The notes: a model not told the origin generated them from the letters alone. Positions 11,011 to 19,323 are shown, numbered from the stretch's first letter. The stretch: DNA of 64,000 nt from Nocardia salmonicida NBRC 13393 (GCF_001613085.1 NZ_BDBR01000050.1:1-64000); one strand, 5' to 3'. Numbers and translations are program-made.

Positions 11011-11455
11011 GGATCTGAATGCTCATACCGCGCGGTTGCGCGAGGAACTGATCGCCGCCGCCGCGCTCGGCGACGAGAAAACGCAGGCCACCGCCGCCGC
11101 CCTCGCCGCCGCGGTGGAGAGCTCGAGTCGGCTGGTACTGCTCTCGGCGCTGTCGGAACTGGCCGCCGAGATCAGCACCGAGCTCGGCGACCGCACCGTG
11201 CACGTCCGGCTGGAGGGCACCGAGGCGAAGGCCGACGTGCGCAAGAACACCCCGCCCGGGGCGGAGGAACCCCAGACTTTCGAGGAGATGACCGGCGACA
11301 TCAGCCGGGTGACCCTGCGACTGGTCGAACAGCTCAAGTCGCGCGCGGAGGAGGCGGCCCAGCAGAACGGCCAGTCGCTGAACTCCTGGCTCTCCGGCGC
11401 CGTCAGCGGCGCGTTGAAGGATCAGATGCGCGGCTACGGCGGCAAGGGCTGGTAG
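11009..11455 (+). CDS. Ribbon-helix-helix-like (HicB/Arc-type) DNA-binding protein
   Basis: A 148-residue protein. The C-terminal 45 residues read VTLRLVEQLKSRAEEAA followed by GQSLNSWLSGAVSGAL, the strand-helix-helix pattern of Arc/HicB-type repressors. The first 80 residues are a helical, Ala-rich region of unknown role. Homologues I recall are often followed by a DUF4097 gene; here none follows, and the next gene is convergent only 12 nt away. The start codon lies inside the operator repeat, which suggests autoregulation and perhaps a leaderless or short-leader transcript. It has no cognate toxin beside it, so a toxin-antitoxin role is not supported. Confidence 0.65.
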   Translation: MDLNAHTARLREELIAAAALGDEKTQATAAALAAAVESSSRLVLLSALSELAAEISTELGDRTVHVRLEGTEAKADVRKNTPPGAEEPQTFEEMTGDISRVTLRLVEQLKSRAEEAAQQNGQSLNSWLSGAVSGALKDQMRGYGGKGW

Positions 11456-11467
11456 ACGCGGCCGCGA

Positions 11468-12667
11468 TCAGAGCAGCGGGGCGAGATCGCCGCGTTCGCC
11501 GATAACGACTTCGTCGAGTTCGAGCCAGTCGGCCATTTCCCGCAGCGCCCCGCGCAATGCCTGAGCGGTCTCGGCGGTGGCGTAGCCGGGCTCGGCGAAC
11601 GCGGCGGGGGCGAGCAGTCGGCCGGTGGCGCGTTCGGCGCGCAGATCCACCCGGCCGACGAGCTTGCCGTCGACGAGCAGCGGGAAGACGTAATAGCCGT
11701 GCACCCGTTTGGGTTCGGGGGTGTAGATCTCGATCCGGTAGTGGAAGTCGAAGACCCGCTGGGTGCGCGGACGGAAGAAGATCAGCGGATCGAACGGGCA
11801 CAGCAGTGCGGTGCCGGTGATCCGGCGCGGGGTGGCGGCCTCCGGGTGCAGGTAGGCGGGCGCATCCCAGCCGTCGACGTCGACCGGCAGTAGTTCGCCC
11901 GCGTCGACCAGGTCGGCGATCGCCGGGGCGCTCTGGCGACGGGCCAGGCGGTAGTAGTCGCGCAGGTCGGCCTCGGTGCCGATACCGAGGGCGCGGCTGG
12001 AGCGGCGGATCAGCTCACGCACGGCGTCTTCCTCACCGATCTCGCGGCCGAGCACGTCGGCCGGGACGACGCGTTCGGTGAGGTCGTAGTGCCGGGTGAA
12101 GCCCACTCGACGCGCGGTGGACAGCTCCCCCGCGGCGAAGAGCTGCTCGCAGATCATCTTGGTGTCGCTCAGGTTCCACCACGTCCCTTTCAGGCGCGGC
12201 TTGTCCAGTTCCAGATGGCGTTCGATCTCCCCCGCGCTCGCCGCGCCCACCTCGGTCACGACATCGAGAATGTCCTTGCCCAGTGTCGGATTGCGTTCGA
12301 CGACCTTGCGCATCCCCGACCAGCGCCCGTGCCGGTACTCCGCCATCCGCCAGCGCATCAACGGCCAGTCGGCGACCGGGATCAGCGCGGCCTCGTGCGC
12401 CCAGTACTCCACCAGCCCCCGCCGAGCCTTCGCGCTGTCGCTCCAGGCGGCGCCGTCGAGCAGGCTGCGATCGTAGGGGCCGATCCGGCTGAACACCGGC
12501 GCGTAATGCGCGCGCACCACCGCCGATACCGAATCTATTTGCAGCAGACGGGTTCTGGCGACCACATCGAGAATCGCCCGCCGCTTCGGGTTGGTCGGCT
12601 TTCGCTTGCCGAAGCCCTGCGCGGCCAGCGCCGTTCGACGGGCCTGCGCCGCATTCATCCGCTGCAT
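11468..12667 (-). CDS. YcaQ-like winged-helix DNA glycosylase
   Basis: A 399-residue member of the HTH_42/YcaQ family, whose E. coli member removes interstrand-crosslink and alkylated bases. Family signatures are LLQIDSVSAVVRAHY near residue 42, a Trp-rich middle (LVEYWAHEAALIP) and the C-terminal LLCPFDPLIFFRPRTQRVF, HYRIEIYTP and GRVDLRAER blocks. These cover the expected full length. The start is ATG at 12667, with a second ATG three codons in. It is monocistronic and convergent with the ribbon-helix-helix gene. Confidence 0.85.
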   Translation of the reverse strand: MQRMNAAQARRTALAAQGFGKRKPTNPKRRAILDVVARTRLLQIDSVSAVVRAHYAPVFSRIGPYDRSLLDGAAWSDSAKARRGLVEYWAHEAALIPVADWPLMRWRMAEYRHGRWSGMRKVVERNPTLGKDILDVVTEVGAASAGEIERHLELDKPRLKGTWWNLSDTKMICEQLFAAGELSTARRVGFTRHYDLTERVVPADVLGREIGEEDAVRELIRRSSRALGIGTEADLRDYYRLARRQSAPAIADLVDAGELLPVDVDGWDAPAYLHPEAATPRRITGTALLCPFDPLIFFRPRTQRVFDFHYRIEIYTPEPKRVHGYYVFPLLVDGKLVGRVDLRAERATGRLLAPAAFAEPGYATAETAQALRGALREMADWLELDEVVIGERGDLAPLL

Positions 12668-12707
12668 CCCCTCAGCCTGGCACAGGGGTCCGACAGGTTT
12701 TCGGCGC

Positions 12708-13733
12708 TCAGGTGGAGACCCGAACCTCGCCCGCGGTGTCGATCTCGGTCCGTCGATCCCCGCCCGGCGCGGCAGCCAGCACGGTCGCCACCCAGCGTCG
12801 ACCGACCGGGAGGACTCGCACGGTCACCGAACCCGCTCCCGCCATGTCGAGTTCCTCGACCGCGGCCTCGATCACGTTGTGGCGCACCCACTCCGGTACG
12901 CCGAGGAAGCCGCCGTCGTCGAGCAGGGTGACCTCGACCCCGCGCGATCGGGCCGCGCGCGCCGCGGCGCTGAGCCGGTCGGTGACCAGTTGCGGCGCCC
13001 GAAGACCGTCGCGCAGTTCGGCTTCGAGCAGCCTGCACTGTTCGCGTTCGGTCTCGGTCAGCTCGATCCCCGCCGCGATGCGGGCCAGCAGCGGCCCGGC
13101 CACCCGGTCGAGCGCCCCCAGCTGACGATCACGCTCGGCGTTGGCCGCGGCCAACGCCGCCTCGGTCGCCGCCCGGCGATTGGCCTCGCTGCGCAGTTCC
13201 CGCAGCGAACGCTGGGTGGGCCGCACGATCGACATGAACACCGTCACCGCGCCGACCGTGGCCACCGGCGTGAGCGCGCGCACCACGGTTTCGGGATGCC
13301 AACTGGTGAACACGCCCATCGCCACCAGCACCGTCGCGGCGGCCGCCACCCCCACCCAGGCCGACAGGATCCGCCCGCGCAGCACCAGCATCGCCAGCAG
13401 ATACGACGTCGGATAGGCGGTCCACATCTGGTGGGCGAACCCCGAGTCGCTCTCGAGCCATGGCACGGTCAGCGCCATCGCCGCGGGCCCCGCGGACGCC
13501 ACGAAGATCGTGACGGGCCACGGCAGCGGATCCACCGGGAACACCAGCACCACCAGCGCCGCCACGGTCATCAGCGCCAACGCAGCGAACGCGGCCGCGG
13601 GCGGCGCGATATCGAAATTCACCCGCAGATACATCACGATGGTGGCTTCGAAGATCACCACGAACAGCCATGCCGTGCCGTCGCTGAGGCCGAACAGGTC
13701 GCGCATCGCGAACGGCAGATCACGCTCGACCAT
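12708..13733 (-). CDS. Degenerate histidine-kinase-like membrane protein
   Basis: A 341-residue protein with five or six membrane helices (about residues 15-160), a charged Ala/Glu/Arg-rich coiled coil (about 165-205) and a soluble C-terminal domain. The layout copies the kinase encoded just upstream, but no phospho-accepting His, N box or glycine-rich ATP lid is visible, so it should not be a working kinase. The start chosen is the ATG at 13733, which shares its A with the kinase stop (TGATG), so translation is coupled; an ATG at 13745 is an alternative. It may act as a partner or co-sensor of the kinase. Confidence 0.65.
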   Translation of the reverse strand: MVERDLPFAMRDLFGLSDGTAWLFVVIFEATIVMYLRVNFDIAPPAAAFAALALMTVAALVVLVFPVDPLPWPVTIFVASAGPAAMALTVPWLESDSGFAHQMWTAYPTSYLLAMLVLRGRILSAWVGVAAAATVLVAMGVFTSWHPETVVRALTPVATVGAVTVFMSIVRPTQRSLRELRSEANRRAATEAALAAANAERDRQLGALDRVAGPLLARIAAGIELTETEREQCRLLEAELRDGLRAPQLVTDRLSAAARAARSRGVEVTLLDDGGFLGVPEWVRHNVIEAAVEELDMAGAGSVTVRVLPVGRRWVATVLAAAPGGDRRTEIDTAGEVRVST

Positions 13734-14947
13734 CAACTCCCCCACACCAGAGTCACCACGGTTCCCGCGCCGGGCGCCGATTCCACGAAGGCCGCACCGC
13801 CGGCGAGCGCGCGCATCCGGCCCAGAATGCTGCCCGCGATCCCCATCCGGTCGGCCGACACCCGCGCCGGGTCGAACCCGGCGCCGTCATCGGAGAACAC
13901 CACCCGGATGCCCCCGGTCGCGATGGTCACCGACACCCCACGTCGCACCGTCCGACCCGCGACGTCGGCATGGCGCACGCTGTTGCGCACCGCCTCAGAG
14001 AGCGCGGCCCCGAGCACCTGGGCGGCCTCGATCGGCAGGCACAGATCCGCCGCGCGGCGCGAGGACACCTGCACCGGAATCTCGGACTCCGCCTCACGCA
14101 CCGCCTCACGCAGGAACTCGATCGTCGCGGCGGCGTCGAGGTGGTCGATCTCGGGCGCGGTCCGCGACAGCTCGAGCTGCTCGAGGGTGCGCGCGGCCTG
14201 ATTGCGCAGCACCGACGAGGACTCCTGCGCCCGCGAGGCTTCCAGCAGCGTCGAGAGCACCGCGTCGTGGATGAGCGCCGCGAAGCGCGCGCCCTCGCGT
14301 TCCCTGGCCGACGTCGCCGCGACCGCCGCCGCTCGGCTGCGCTGACGGACCGCTTCCCGGTCGACCCGTTCGGCGGCGGCGCGCGCGTACACCACGCACC
14401 ACAGGAACAGCGCCGCCACGCCGAGTCCCCTGGTGATGTCGCCGAACAGCGCCCACATCGAACTACCGGGCACGACAAGGGCATTGGACACACTGGTCGC
14501 CACCGCGAGCAGGGCGCCGAATCCGGCCGCACCACGCCGGGGCCACGCCAGCCCCGCGGCCATCACGCCCACCGCCAACCCGCGGTAGGGCCATGACGCG
14601 AACGAGCCGATGTGCACTACCGAATACACCAGCGGCGTCGCCAAGGTCGCCGCGAGATAACACACCGCGGCCACGGCGGCGGTGCGCCGGATCGCCTCGG
14701 CGGGGCCGCGCGTGGACACCAGGGCCAGCACCCCGAACATCACATACGCGGCCGCCAGATGCAGTTCCGGCCAGATCGACTGGTTGATCGGCTGAACCAG
14801 CACCGCGGGCAGTTCCAGCACCATCACGATCGTGGCGCCGGTTCCGATCACCAACCCGAGTCTGCGCAGGATCTGTTCGGTCGCCGCCCGCGAGAATTCG
14901 ACATCGCCGACCGGTGCGGGCGCCGTCGCGACCGCGAGGTCACTCAC
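13733..14947 (-). CDS. Two-component sensor histidine kinase (NarL-partner type)
   Basis: A 404-residue kinase with six predicted membrane helices (about residues 35-205). A HisKA_3-like dimerization region follows, with the candidate phospho-His in RFAALIHDAVLSTLLEAS. The ATPase domain has an N box (SEAVRNSVRHA) and a G1 box (VVFSDDGAGFDP). The GTG at 14947 overlaps the response-regulator stop (GTGA), giving a coupled regulator-kinase-pseudokinase operon. The signal is unknown; the sensor part is nearly all membrane with little outside, suggesting that it senses the membrane or a membrane-soluble cue. Confidence 0.82.
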   Translation of the reverse strand: MSDLAVATAPAPVGDVEFSRAATEQILRRLGLVIGTGATIVMVLELPAVLVQPINQSIWPELHLAAAYVMFGVLALVSTRGPAEAIRRTAAVAAVCYLAATLATPLVYSVVHIGSFASWPYRGLAVGVMAAGLAWPRRGAAGFGALLAVATSVSNALVVPGSSMWALFGDITRGLGVAALFLWCVVYARAAAERVDREAVRQRSRAAAVAATSAREREGARFAALIHDAVLSTLLEASRAQESSSVLRNQAARTLEQLELSRTAPEIDHLDAAATIEFLREAVREAESEIPVQVSSRRAADLCLPIEAAQVLGAALSEAVRNSVRHADVAGRTVRRGVSVTIATGGIRVVFSDDGAGFDPARVSADRMGIAGSILGRMRALAGGAAFVESAPGAGTVVTLVWGS

Positions 14948-15618
14948 GTGCGCTGCTGCCTTTCCGGCACGGGCAACCACCCGTCTTCGACGGCCCGTTT
15001 GTACAGATCGGTCTTGGTCGGGGCGGGCCGGCCCGCGTCGGCGTATTTCTGCCGGATGCGGCCGAGGTAGTCGTTGACGGTCTGTTCCGACAGGCCGGTC
15101 AGCCGCGCCACCCGCGAGGCCTTCTCCCCCGAGGCGTACAGCATCAGCACTTCCTCCTGACGCGGGCTGAGCCCGACGTCGGAGAGCTGGGGATCGCCGT
15201 CGATGGCGGCGGCCCAGTCGGTGGTCACCACCTGCTCGCCCGACGCGGCCCGGCGCACCGCCTCGACCACCGTCGCCACGCTCTCCGACTTGCGCAGCAC
15301 GCCGAGCACACCGGCCTTGGCGGCGGAGCGGACCAGAAAGGCGTTGTCAGCGCCGGTGAACACCAGCACCTCGATGCCGCGTTCACGCAGCGCGGTCACG
15401 TTGTCCTCGGGCGTCGACCCGTCGGGCAGGCGCAGGTCGAGGACGACGAGATCGAGATCGGCGGTCTCGGCGAGCAGCCCGGCGACGGATTCGGCCACCG
15501 CCACCAGTTCCAGATCGGGTTCGGGGCCGAGCATGGCCGCCAATCCGATCGCCACGGACTCGTGGTCCTCCACCAGCCCGACCCGTCGCACCGTGCGCGT
15601 CTGCTCCAACTCGCTCAC
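14944..15618 (-). CDS. LuxR/NarL-family response regulator
   Basis: A 224-residue regulator. The receiver domain starts with VRRVGLVEDHESVAIGL; the phospho-accepting Asp is in DLVVLDLRLPDGS near residue 60, with conserved Thr in VLVFTGA and Lys in GVLRKSES. A C-terminal LuxR-type HTH follows (LSPRQEEVLMLYASG, SEQTVNDYLGRIRQKYA). The GTG at 15618 is preferred because GGGGAG precedes it. It is the first gene of the operon with the kinase and the kinase-like protein, and its operon borders the accessory island. Confidence 0.85.
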   Translation of the reverse strand: MSELEQTRTVRRVGLVEDHESVAIGLAAMLGPEPDLELVAVAESVAGLLAETADLDLVVLDLRLPDGSTPEDNVTALRERGIEVLVFTGADNAFLVRSAAKAGVLGVLRKSESVATVVEAVRRAASGEQVVTTDWAAAIDGDPQLSDVGLSPRQEEVLMLYASGEKASRVARLTGLSEQTVNDYLGRIRQKYADAGRPAPTKTDLYKRAVEDGWLPVPERQQRT

Positions 15619-15747
15619 CGACCACTCCCCATCTGAAGAAACACCCACCGCGGCCAACCCGCAACACGTCGGTCTCGAGTTCTACCGCATCCCTACCCCG
15701 CGTGTCAGCCCACCAATATTCGGGGCGGGCCCGCTCCGGCGGACCAG

Positions 15748-15796
15748 TTACTCCATCAGACCGGCGGCGATGGTCGCGCCGAGTCCCCGGCATTTC
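15748..15796 (-). repeat. Flavodoxin 3'-end repeat, copy A (candidate attachment scar)
   Basis: Read on the minus strand this stretch encodes EKCRGLGATIAAGLME and a stop. That matches the C-terminus of the intact flavodoxin gene (ERCWELGATVAAQLMA and stop) 5.7 kb away. The block GGTCGCGCCGAGT (15772-15784 on the plus strand) is identical in all three copies. No flavodoxin body is attached. It marks the left limit of the island. Confidence 0.65.
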
Positions 15797-16242
15797 TCCG
15801 GTCGCGCTCGAACGGCTGCGTGTGGTCACGGTCCCACACTCGTATCTGGAGTGGCAGCGCACCGTAGCCGCCGGGCCGTGACGACCTGGAGGAGGCCGTA
15901 GCCAGACGGATGTCCCGCAAGGGCGTTCTGGCGCGGGCCGGACACCGCTTCCACATGGTGGCACAGCTCGAACAGCTCCTCGGCGAGCTGAAGCGGCCCA
16001 ACCTCCGGCTCGGCGTGATCCCCCTGGACGCCGAGTACCGCGCCCCGGCGACGAACTTCGTCATCTACGACCGCGCCCAGGTGCTCATCGAGACCGCAAG
16101 CGCGGAACTGACCCTCACCCGGCCGTCCGAGATCGCCCTGCACGAGAAGACCTTCGCGCTGCTCGCCGAGCAGGCCGCCTACAACGACGCCGCCCGAGCG
16201 CTCATCGGGCGAGCGCTGCTGCGGCGTCGGGATTCGGTGTGA
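15778..16242 (+). pseudogene. Broken DUF5753 (XRE/Scr1-type) regulator remnant
   Basis: The last 110 codons (from ATG 15910) read as the end of a DUF5753 domain: MSRKGVLARAGHRFHMV, then LRLGVIPLDAEYRAP, TNFVIYDRAQVLIETASAEL and the usual helical tail. Ten codons before that ATG continue the domain (DDLEEAVARR), then a stop appears. Another frame further upstream reads SYLEWQRTVAAG, resembling an earlier part of such proteins. Between HFHMV-like and QLEQLL segments about 18 residues seem missing. The N-terminal HTH is gone. It is a decayed fragment of a regulator common on actinobacterial mobile elements. Confidence 0.65.
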
Positions 16243-16269
16243 CTGTCCGGGCTAATAGCCACTGACACT

Positions 16270-17076
16270 TCAGCTGGCGCATATTTCGGCCAGGCCTGTC
16301 CGCACGGCGCTATGGCTTCCCGACCAAGTGCCGACGCTCGGCCACGCGCTCGGTATACCCAGTGACTCGAGGAAGTCCACGTATGCGGGCCCGACCGGTT
16401 CGGAGAAGACAGCGAGACAGATCGGCGGTCGATCCGGATCGTACAGGAAATGGGCATACATCTGGAGCTGAGCGGCGGCGGCGCGGACCGCCTCGGTGGC
16501 GTTGCCGTTGTAGACCACCTTGACTTCGACCATCACCTCTCGGTCGAGCCCGCGTATCAACAGATCCCGAGGATGCGCCCCTACCGTCACCGGGCGCAAT
16601 CCCCGCGCGCCGCACCAAGCTCCGTACTGCTCGACAACGTCCTCGTGAGTTCGTTGCTTCACCAGCACAGCATGTTTCACGACAGCTCTGTAGTCGGCCG
16701 AGTCCTTTGGTTTGAAATCCTCGAAGGCACTGCGGGGCGCGTCATCGCGAAGGTCCTTCGCGGCCGATACACCTGCCTCCGACAACTGCCAGAGCCCTTT
16801 TTGCCCATCGACATTGGGGTCGCGGAGCAGACCGATCCGAACCATGGTGGCGCGCTCATAGGACGCTACGTTCATCCAAATAGCCTCGCCGGGGCGACTT
16901 TCGCGCTCGTAGTGGTCGCCTGGTAAAAAGTCACTCGCGTGAGCTGCCCCTATCAGGCCGAGCACTTGCTGACGGGATGCGGACCCTCCCACTGTGGCGA
17001 GTGACCGAAGAATCCACTCCCGGTACCGAATTTGCGGTGTCTGTTCTGCCATTGCTCCGAATTCCGAATCTGTCAC
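16270..17076 (-). CDS. Mrr-like restriction-endonuclease-fold protein
   Basis: A 268-residue two-domain protein. Residues about 15-105 look like the winged-helix N-terminal domain of Mrr-type nucleases (SRQQVLGLIGAAH and GLWQLSEAGVSAAKDL). Residues about 160-215 fit a PD-(D/E)xK fold: Asp in HPRDLLIRGLDRE, the EVK core in VMVEVKVVYNG, and the helix AVRAAAAQLQMYAHFL with a conserved Gln. Such proteins cut modified or foreign DNA. It starts at GTG 17076; an ATG at 17052 is an alternative. No methylase lies beside it, so a stand-alone type IV-like defence nuclease is possible. Its base composition is less GC-rich than the backbone, consistent with transfer. Confidence 0.6.
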   Translation of the reverse strand: MTDSEFGAMAEQTPQIRYREWILRSLATVGGSASRQQVLGLIGAAHASDFLPGDHYERESRPGEAIWMNVASYERATMVRIGLLRDPNVDGQKGLWQLSEAGVSAAKDLRDDAPRSAFEDFKPKDSADYRAVVKHAVLVKQRTHEDVVEQYGAWCGARGLRPVTVGAHPRDLLIRGLDREVMVEVKVVYNGNATEAVRAAAAQLQMYAHFLYDPDRPPICLAVFSEPVGPAYVDFLESLGIPSAWPSVGTWSGSHSAVRTGLAEICAS

Positions 17077-17186
17077 CAGCTCGCCGAAAGTGCTGCTACC
17101 GCCCCGCGCAAACTGTAGCCAGTCGGTCCGACGCCGACTGACCGATCGAGGGTATCGCCCTAGGGGCCTCAGCCGGACGGCTCGTT

Positions 17187-17756
17187 TTGGCCCGCCCGAG
17201 AACCTGCCCCGAGATTCGTCTCGTCGCCGCGTCCACCACCGCCGAGGGCGTCGTGGTGGTGCACCGCGACATCTCCGCGCCTATGACCTCCGAGCAGTGG
17301 GCGCGGGCAGCGGTAGAGCTGGCGTTGGATGTGGGAGCGTCCGAGATCGCCGTCGAAGGCTTCGCGGCCCGCGAGACCTACACCCGCGTGGTCTCAGATG
17401 CACTGCGCCGCTACAGGACTGCCCGACCCATCCGGGTTGCGAGCTGGCCGCCTCGGGGGTCTGGCCGCGGGGGCGGTGACGCACAGGCTCGCTCGGCTGC
17501 GCTGCTGCAAGGGCTGGAAGTCGGGACGTGCCGGATCGCCGGTCACCTGCCCGCGCTCGAACAAGCGGCGGTGCAGTGGAATGCCGGACAGCACCAGCCT
17601 GATTCGCTCGCCGCGTTGGTGGTCTCGCACGACGTGCTGGTCCACGCGGCCGGGCAACGGATGACCTTCGGCTCCCCGCTGGCGGCCGAACGCAAGTTCG
17701 GCGAGGGCGGAGCCGTGACGGGGATGTCAGAGTTCCTGCGTCGCAGACTAGGTTGA
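17187..17756 (+). CDS. Terminase-large-subunit nuclease-like protein, N-terminally truncated
   Basis: A 189-residue protein that resembles the C-terminal RNase H-like nuclease of phage terminase large subunits. It has the pattern HRDISAPMTSEQWARAAVEL, EIAVEGFAARETY, then VASWPPRG, a QARSAALLQ segment and SLAALVVSHDVLVHA. The ATPase part is absent and the frame opens at a TTG with no clear ribosome site, so it looks like the surviving end of a larger gene. Acidic residues at GFAARE and near the C-terminus could be catalytic. It may be a remnant of a prophage or a phage-satellite gene; function as encoded is doubtful. Confidence 0.5.
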   Translation: MARPRTCPEIRLVAASTTAEGVVVVHRDISAPMTSEQWARAAVELALDVGASEIAVEGFAARETYTRVVSDALRRYRTARPIRVASWPPRGSGRGGGDAQARSAALLQGLEVGTCRIAGHLPALEQAAVQWNAGQHQPDSLAALVVSHDVLVHAAGQRMTFGSPLAAERKFGEGGAVTGMSEFLRRRLG

Positions 17757-17761
17757 CCAGC

Positions 17762-18211
17762 ATGGAGAACGAGAGTGCGCAGGCTCGGCGGTGTCGACCG
17801 GTTCCCGAGCGGGCAGTGTGCGCCGTCGAGGCATGCACTTACAACGACACCGACGACGGCATGCTGGCCGGTGGAGGTCGCACTCAGCTCCTCGAATTCC
17901 TCCAACAACCACCGGAGGGTGGCGACTGTGATTGTGCGCGGTGCCAGGCCCGCAATCAGCCGTTCACCTTCGAAGAGGCCATCGGCGTTCTCGATCATGT
18001 CTCAGACCGGGTCGCCGTGCTCTACTTGCTCGGCAAGGTTGACCTGAGCGCAGGCCTCACGTCGTGCGACAACTGCGGGCACTGGCTACCTTCGTTCGCG
18101 GATTCGCCATCATCGACGCCCGGCACCCTGGAACACGCACGCTGCCCCTACCACCCCGACGGTCGATCGTGGTCGGGCAGTCCTGGCGAAAACACGCCGG
18201 GCAACCTCTGA
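17762..18211 (+). CDS. Cysteine-rich hypothetical protein
   Basis: A 149-residue protein of no recognised family. It contains clustered cysteines (CAVEACTYN, CDCARC, SCDNCGHWLP and HARCPYHPDG) that could bind zinc as one or two knuckles. The middle (PFTFEEAIGVLDHVSDRVAVLYLLGKV) is helical. The ATG at 17762 is used; the frame itself opens at a TTG overlapping the previous stop. It lies 5 nt after the terminase-like gene on the same strand, suggesting one transcript. From 18212 to 18352 I see no gene. Confidence 0.5.
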   Translation: MENESAQARRCRPVPERAVCAVEACTYNDTDDGMLAGGGRTQLLEFLQQPPEGGDCDCARCQARNQPFTFEEAIGVLDHVSDRVAVLYLLGKVDLSAGLTSCDNCGHWLPSFADSPSSTPGTLEHARCPYHPDGRSWSGSPGENTPGNL

Positions 18212-18352
18212 TCGCGGCTGTAATCCGCTAACTGCTCCGGGTTGGCGAACGAGACGAACCCCGCTGAATCCCGCTAACTCGCGATGACATGTAGGCAAGA
18301 TGTCGTATCCCACCGACAACAACGAGATCATGCTCTGGCTGAAAAGTCCTGA

Positions 18353-18802
18353 GTGTCAGAGCGGAATGCTTGGATGGGCTGCGTGATCGACTTCCTCCAC
18401 TCCAACGCGGGTATCTACGTCACCGCGACCATCGGCTTGGTGTTCCAGATGGCCGGTGTTTATCTCGTCGTGCGAGACCTGATGCAGGCGCACGGCATCG
18501 CTCGCAAGTTCACGGACAACATGAACGTCATCGAGAAGGCTCATCAAGAGCTGCAAGACGATTCGATGACCGTCGCCCGTGAGTACACCCAGGGCGAGGA
18601 CGAAGCATGGTCCACAATGATCCGCCCGACTGTCGAGATCGACATGCGTGCTCGGAAGGTCGAGTTGGTGACGCGCCAGATCGTTGGCTACTTGTTGTCC
18701 GAGGTGCAGGTTCCGAACCGCTGGAAGACATGGATCGGCCCGGCCTCGCTCCTGCTGGGCATCGTGTTGGCGTACGCAGCTTCTATGCTCTCAGTCCGGT
18801 GA
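18353..18802 (+). CDS. Two-helix membrane protein, hypothetical
   Basis: A 149-residue protein with an N-terminal membrane helix (YVTATIGLVFQMAGVYLVV), a charged helical middle of about 75 residues and a C-terminal membrane helix (ASLLLGIVLAYAASM). The ends face the same side and the middle would be cytoplasmic or extracytoplasmic. No family is recognised. Start is GTG 18353 or ATG 18374; neither has a convincing ribosome site. Its 3' end overlaps, on the opposite strand, the last 115 nt of the 18688-18975 frame. Confidence 0.5.
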   Translation: MSERNAWMGCVIDFLHSNAGIYVTATIGLVFQMAGVYLVVRDLMQAHGIARKFTDNMNVIEKAHQELQDDSMTVAREYTQGEDEAWSTMIRPTVEIDMRARKVELVTRQIVGYLLSEVQVPNRWKTWIGPASLLLGIVLAYAASMLSVR

Positions 18803-18975
18803 CTGCTGCTCAACCCAGGCCAGTGACGGCAGTTGCGCTGCCGGTCCTCGGCCTCGACGCGCGCACGGATGCCGTCGACCGACTTCTCCGGCGGGATGCG
18901 CTCGGGCCAGTAAATCGCACCGACGATGACCGCCAGCGGCAATCCGACCACCACCACCCACCCGAGGACGATCAC
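18688..18975 (-). CDS. Small single-helix membrane protein
   Basis: A 95-residue frame with one membrane helix (VIVLGWVVVVGLPLAVIVGA) followed by the segment EKSVDGIRARVEAEDR, similar to short membrane proteins on actinobacterial mobile elements. The GTG at 18975 overlaps the stop of the upstream 71-residue gene (GTGA), so the two are coupled. After about residue 45 the frame runs antisense through the end of the 18353-18802 gene and loses any family look, so the original stop may have been lost by rearrangement. Confidence 0.45.
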   Translation of the reverse strand: MIVLGWVVVVGLPLAVIVGAIYWPERIPPEKSVDGIRARVEAEDRQRNCRHWPGLSSSHRTESIEAAYANTMPSRSEAGPIHVFQRFGTCTSDNK

Positions 18976-19187
18976 CGCGCCGCCCGGCGCGGTCCCCGGA
19001 GGCACAGCAGACCGTGATGGACGGCGATCAGCAGGCGCTCATCCACCGGCGTCTCGTCCACGGCTGCGAGAGCTGCGGTCACGTCGGCGTGGAGTTCCAG
19101 GTACTCGTCCATCGGGACCGGCCAGCCGTCCGCTCCGACCACCTCCCAGGTTCCATCGCTGTGCTGGATGTAGCGCGCGCCATCCAT
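18972..19187 (-). CDS. Small hypothetical protein of island type
   Basis: A 71-residue soluble protein beginning MDGARYIQHSDGTWEVVG, with an acidic helical C-terminal half. AGGGGAACGAC precedes the ATG at 19187, a good ribosome site. It is coupled to the small membrane protein gene downstream. Similar short proteins occur on integrated elements in actinobacteria; I know no function. It is divergent from the XRE regulator, with 188 nt between them holding both promoters. Confidence 0.55.
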   Translation of the reverse strand: MDGARYIQHSDGTWEVVGADGWPVPMDEYLELHADVTAALAAVDETPVDERLLIAVHHGLLCLRGPRRAAR

Positions 19188-19308
19188 GTCGTTCCCCTGC
19201 CTTCGCTGCTGCGTGTAGTGCGCCCGCCGCCGGGGAACCGGTGCCGGGCCGGGTCGCTACCCGGCGGCGGGGCTGCACCGAAGCTTGGACGGATACGAGC
19301 CGCAAACG

Positions 19309-19323
19309 GTCCCGCTGCGGGAC
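19309..19323. promoter_or_regulatory. Palindrome in the XRE divergent promoter region
   Basis: GTCCCGC-T-GCGGGAC is a perfect 7+7 inverted repeat 53 nt before the XRE gene start, between it and the divergent small gene. It could be the operator of the XRE regulator, by analogy with its position only. Confidence 0.35.

Noticed and set aside
11009..11455. HicAB-type toxin-antitoxin pair
   Set aside because: No HicA-like or other small toxin gene lies next to it; the neighbours are dapA and a YcaQ-like gene.
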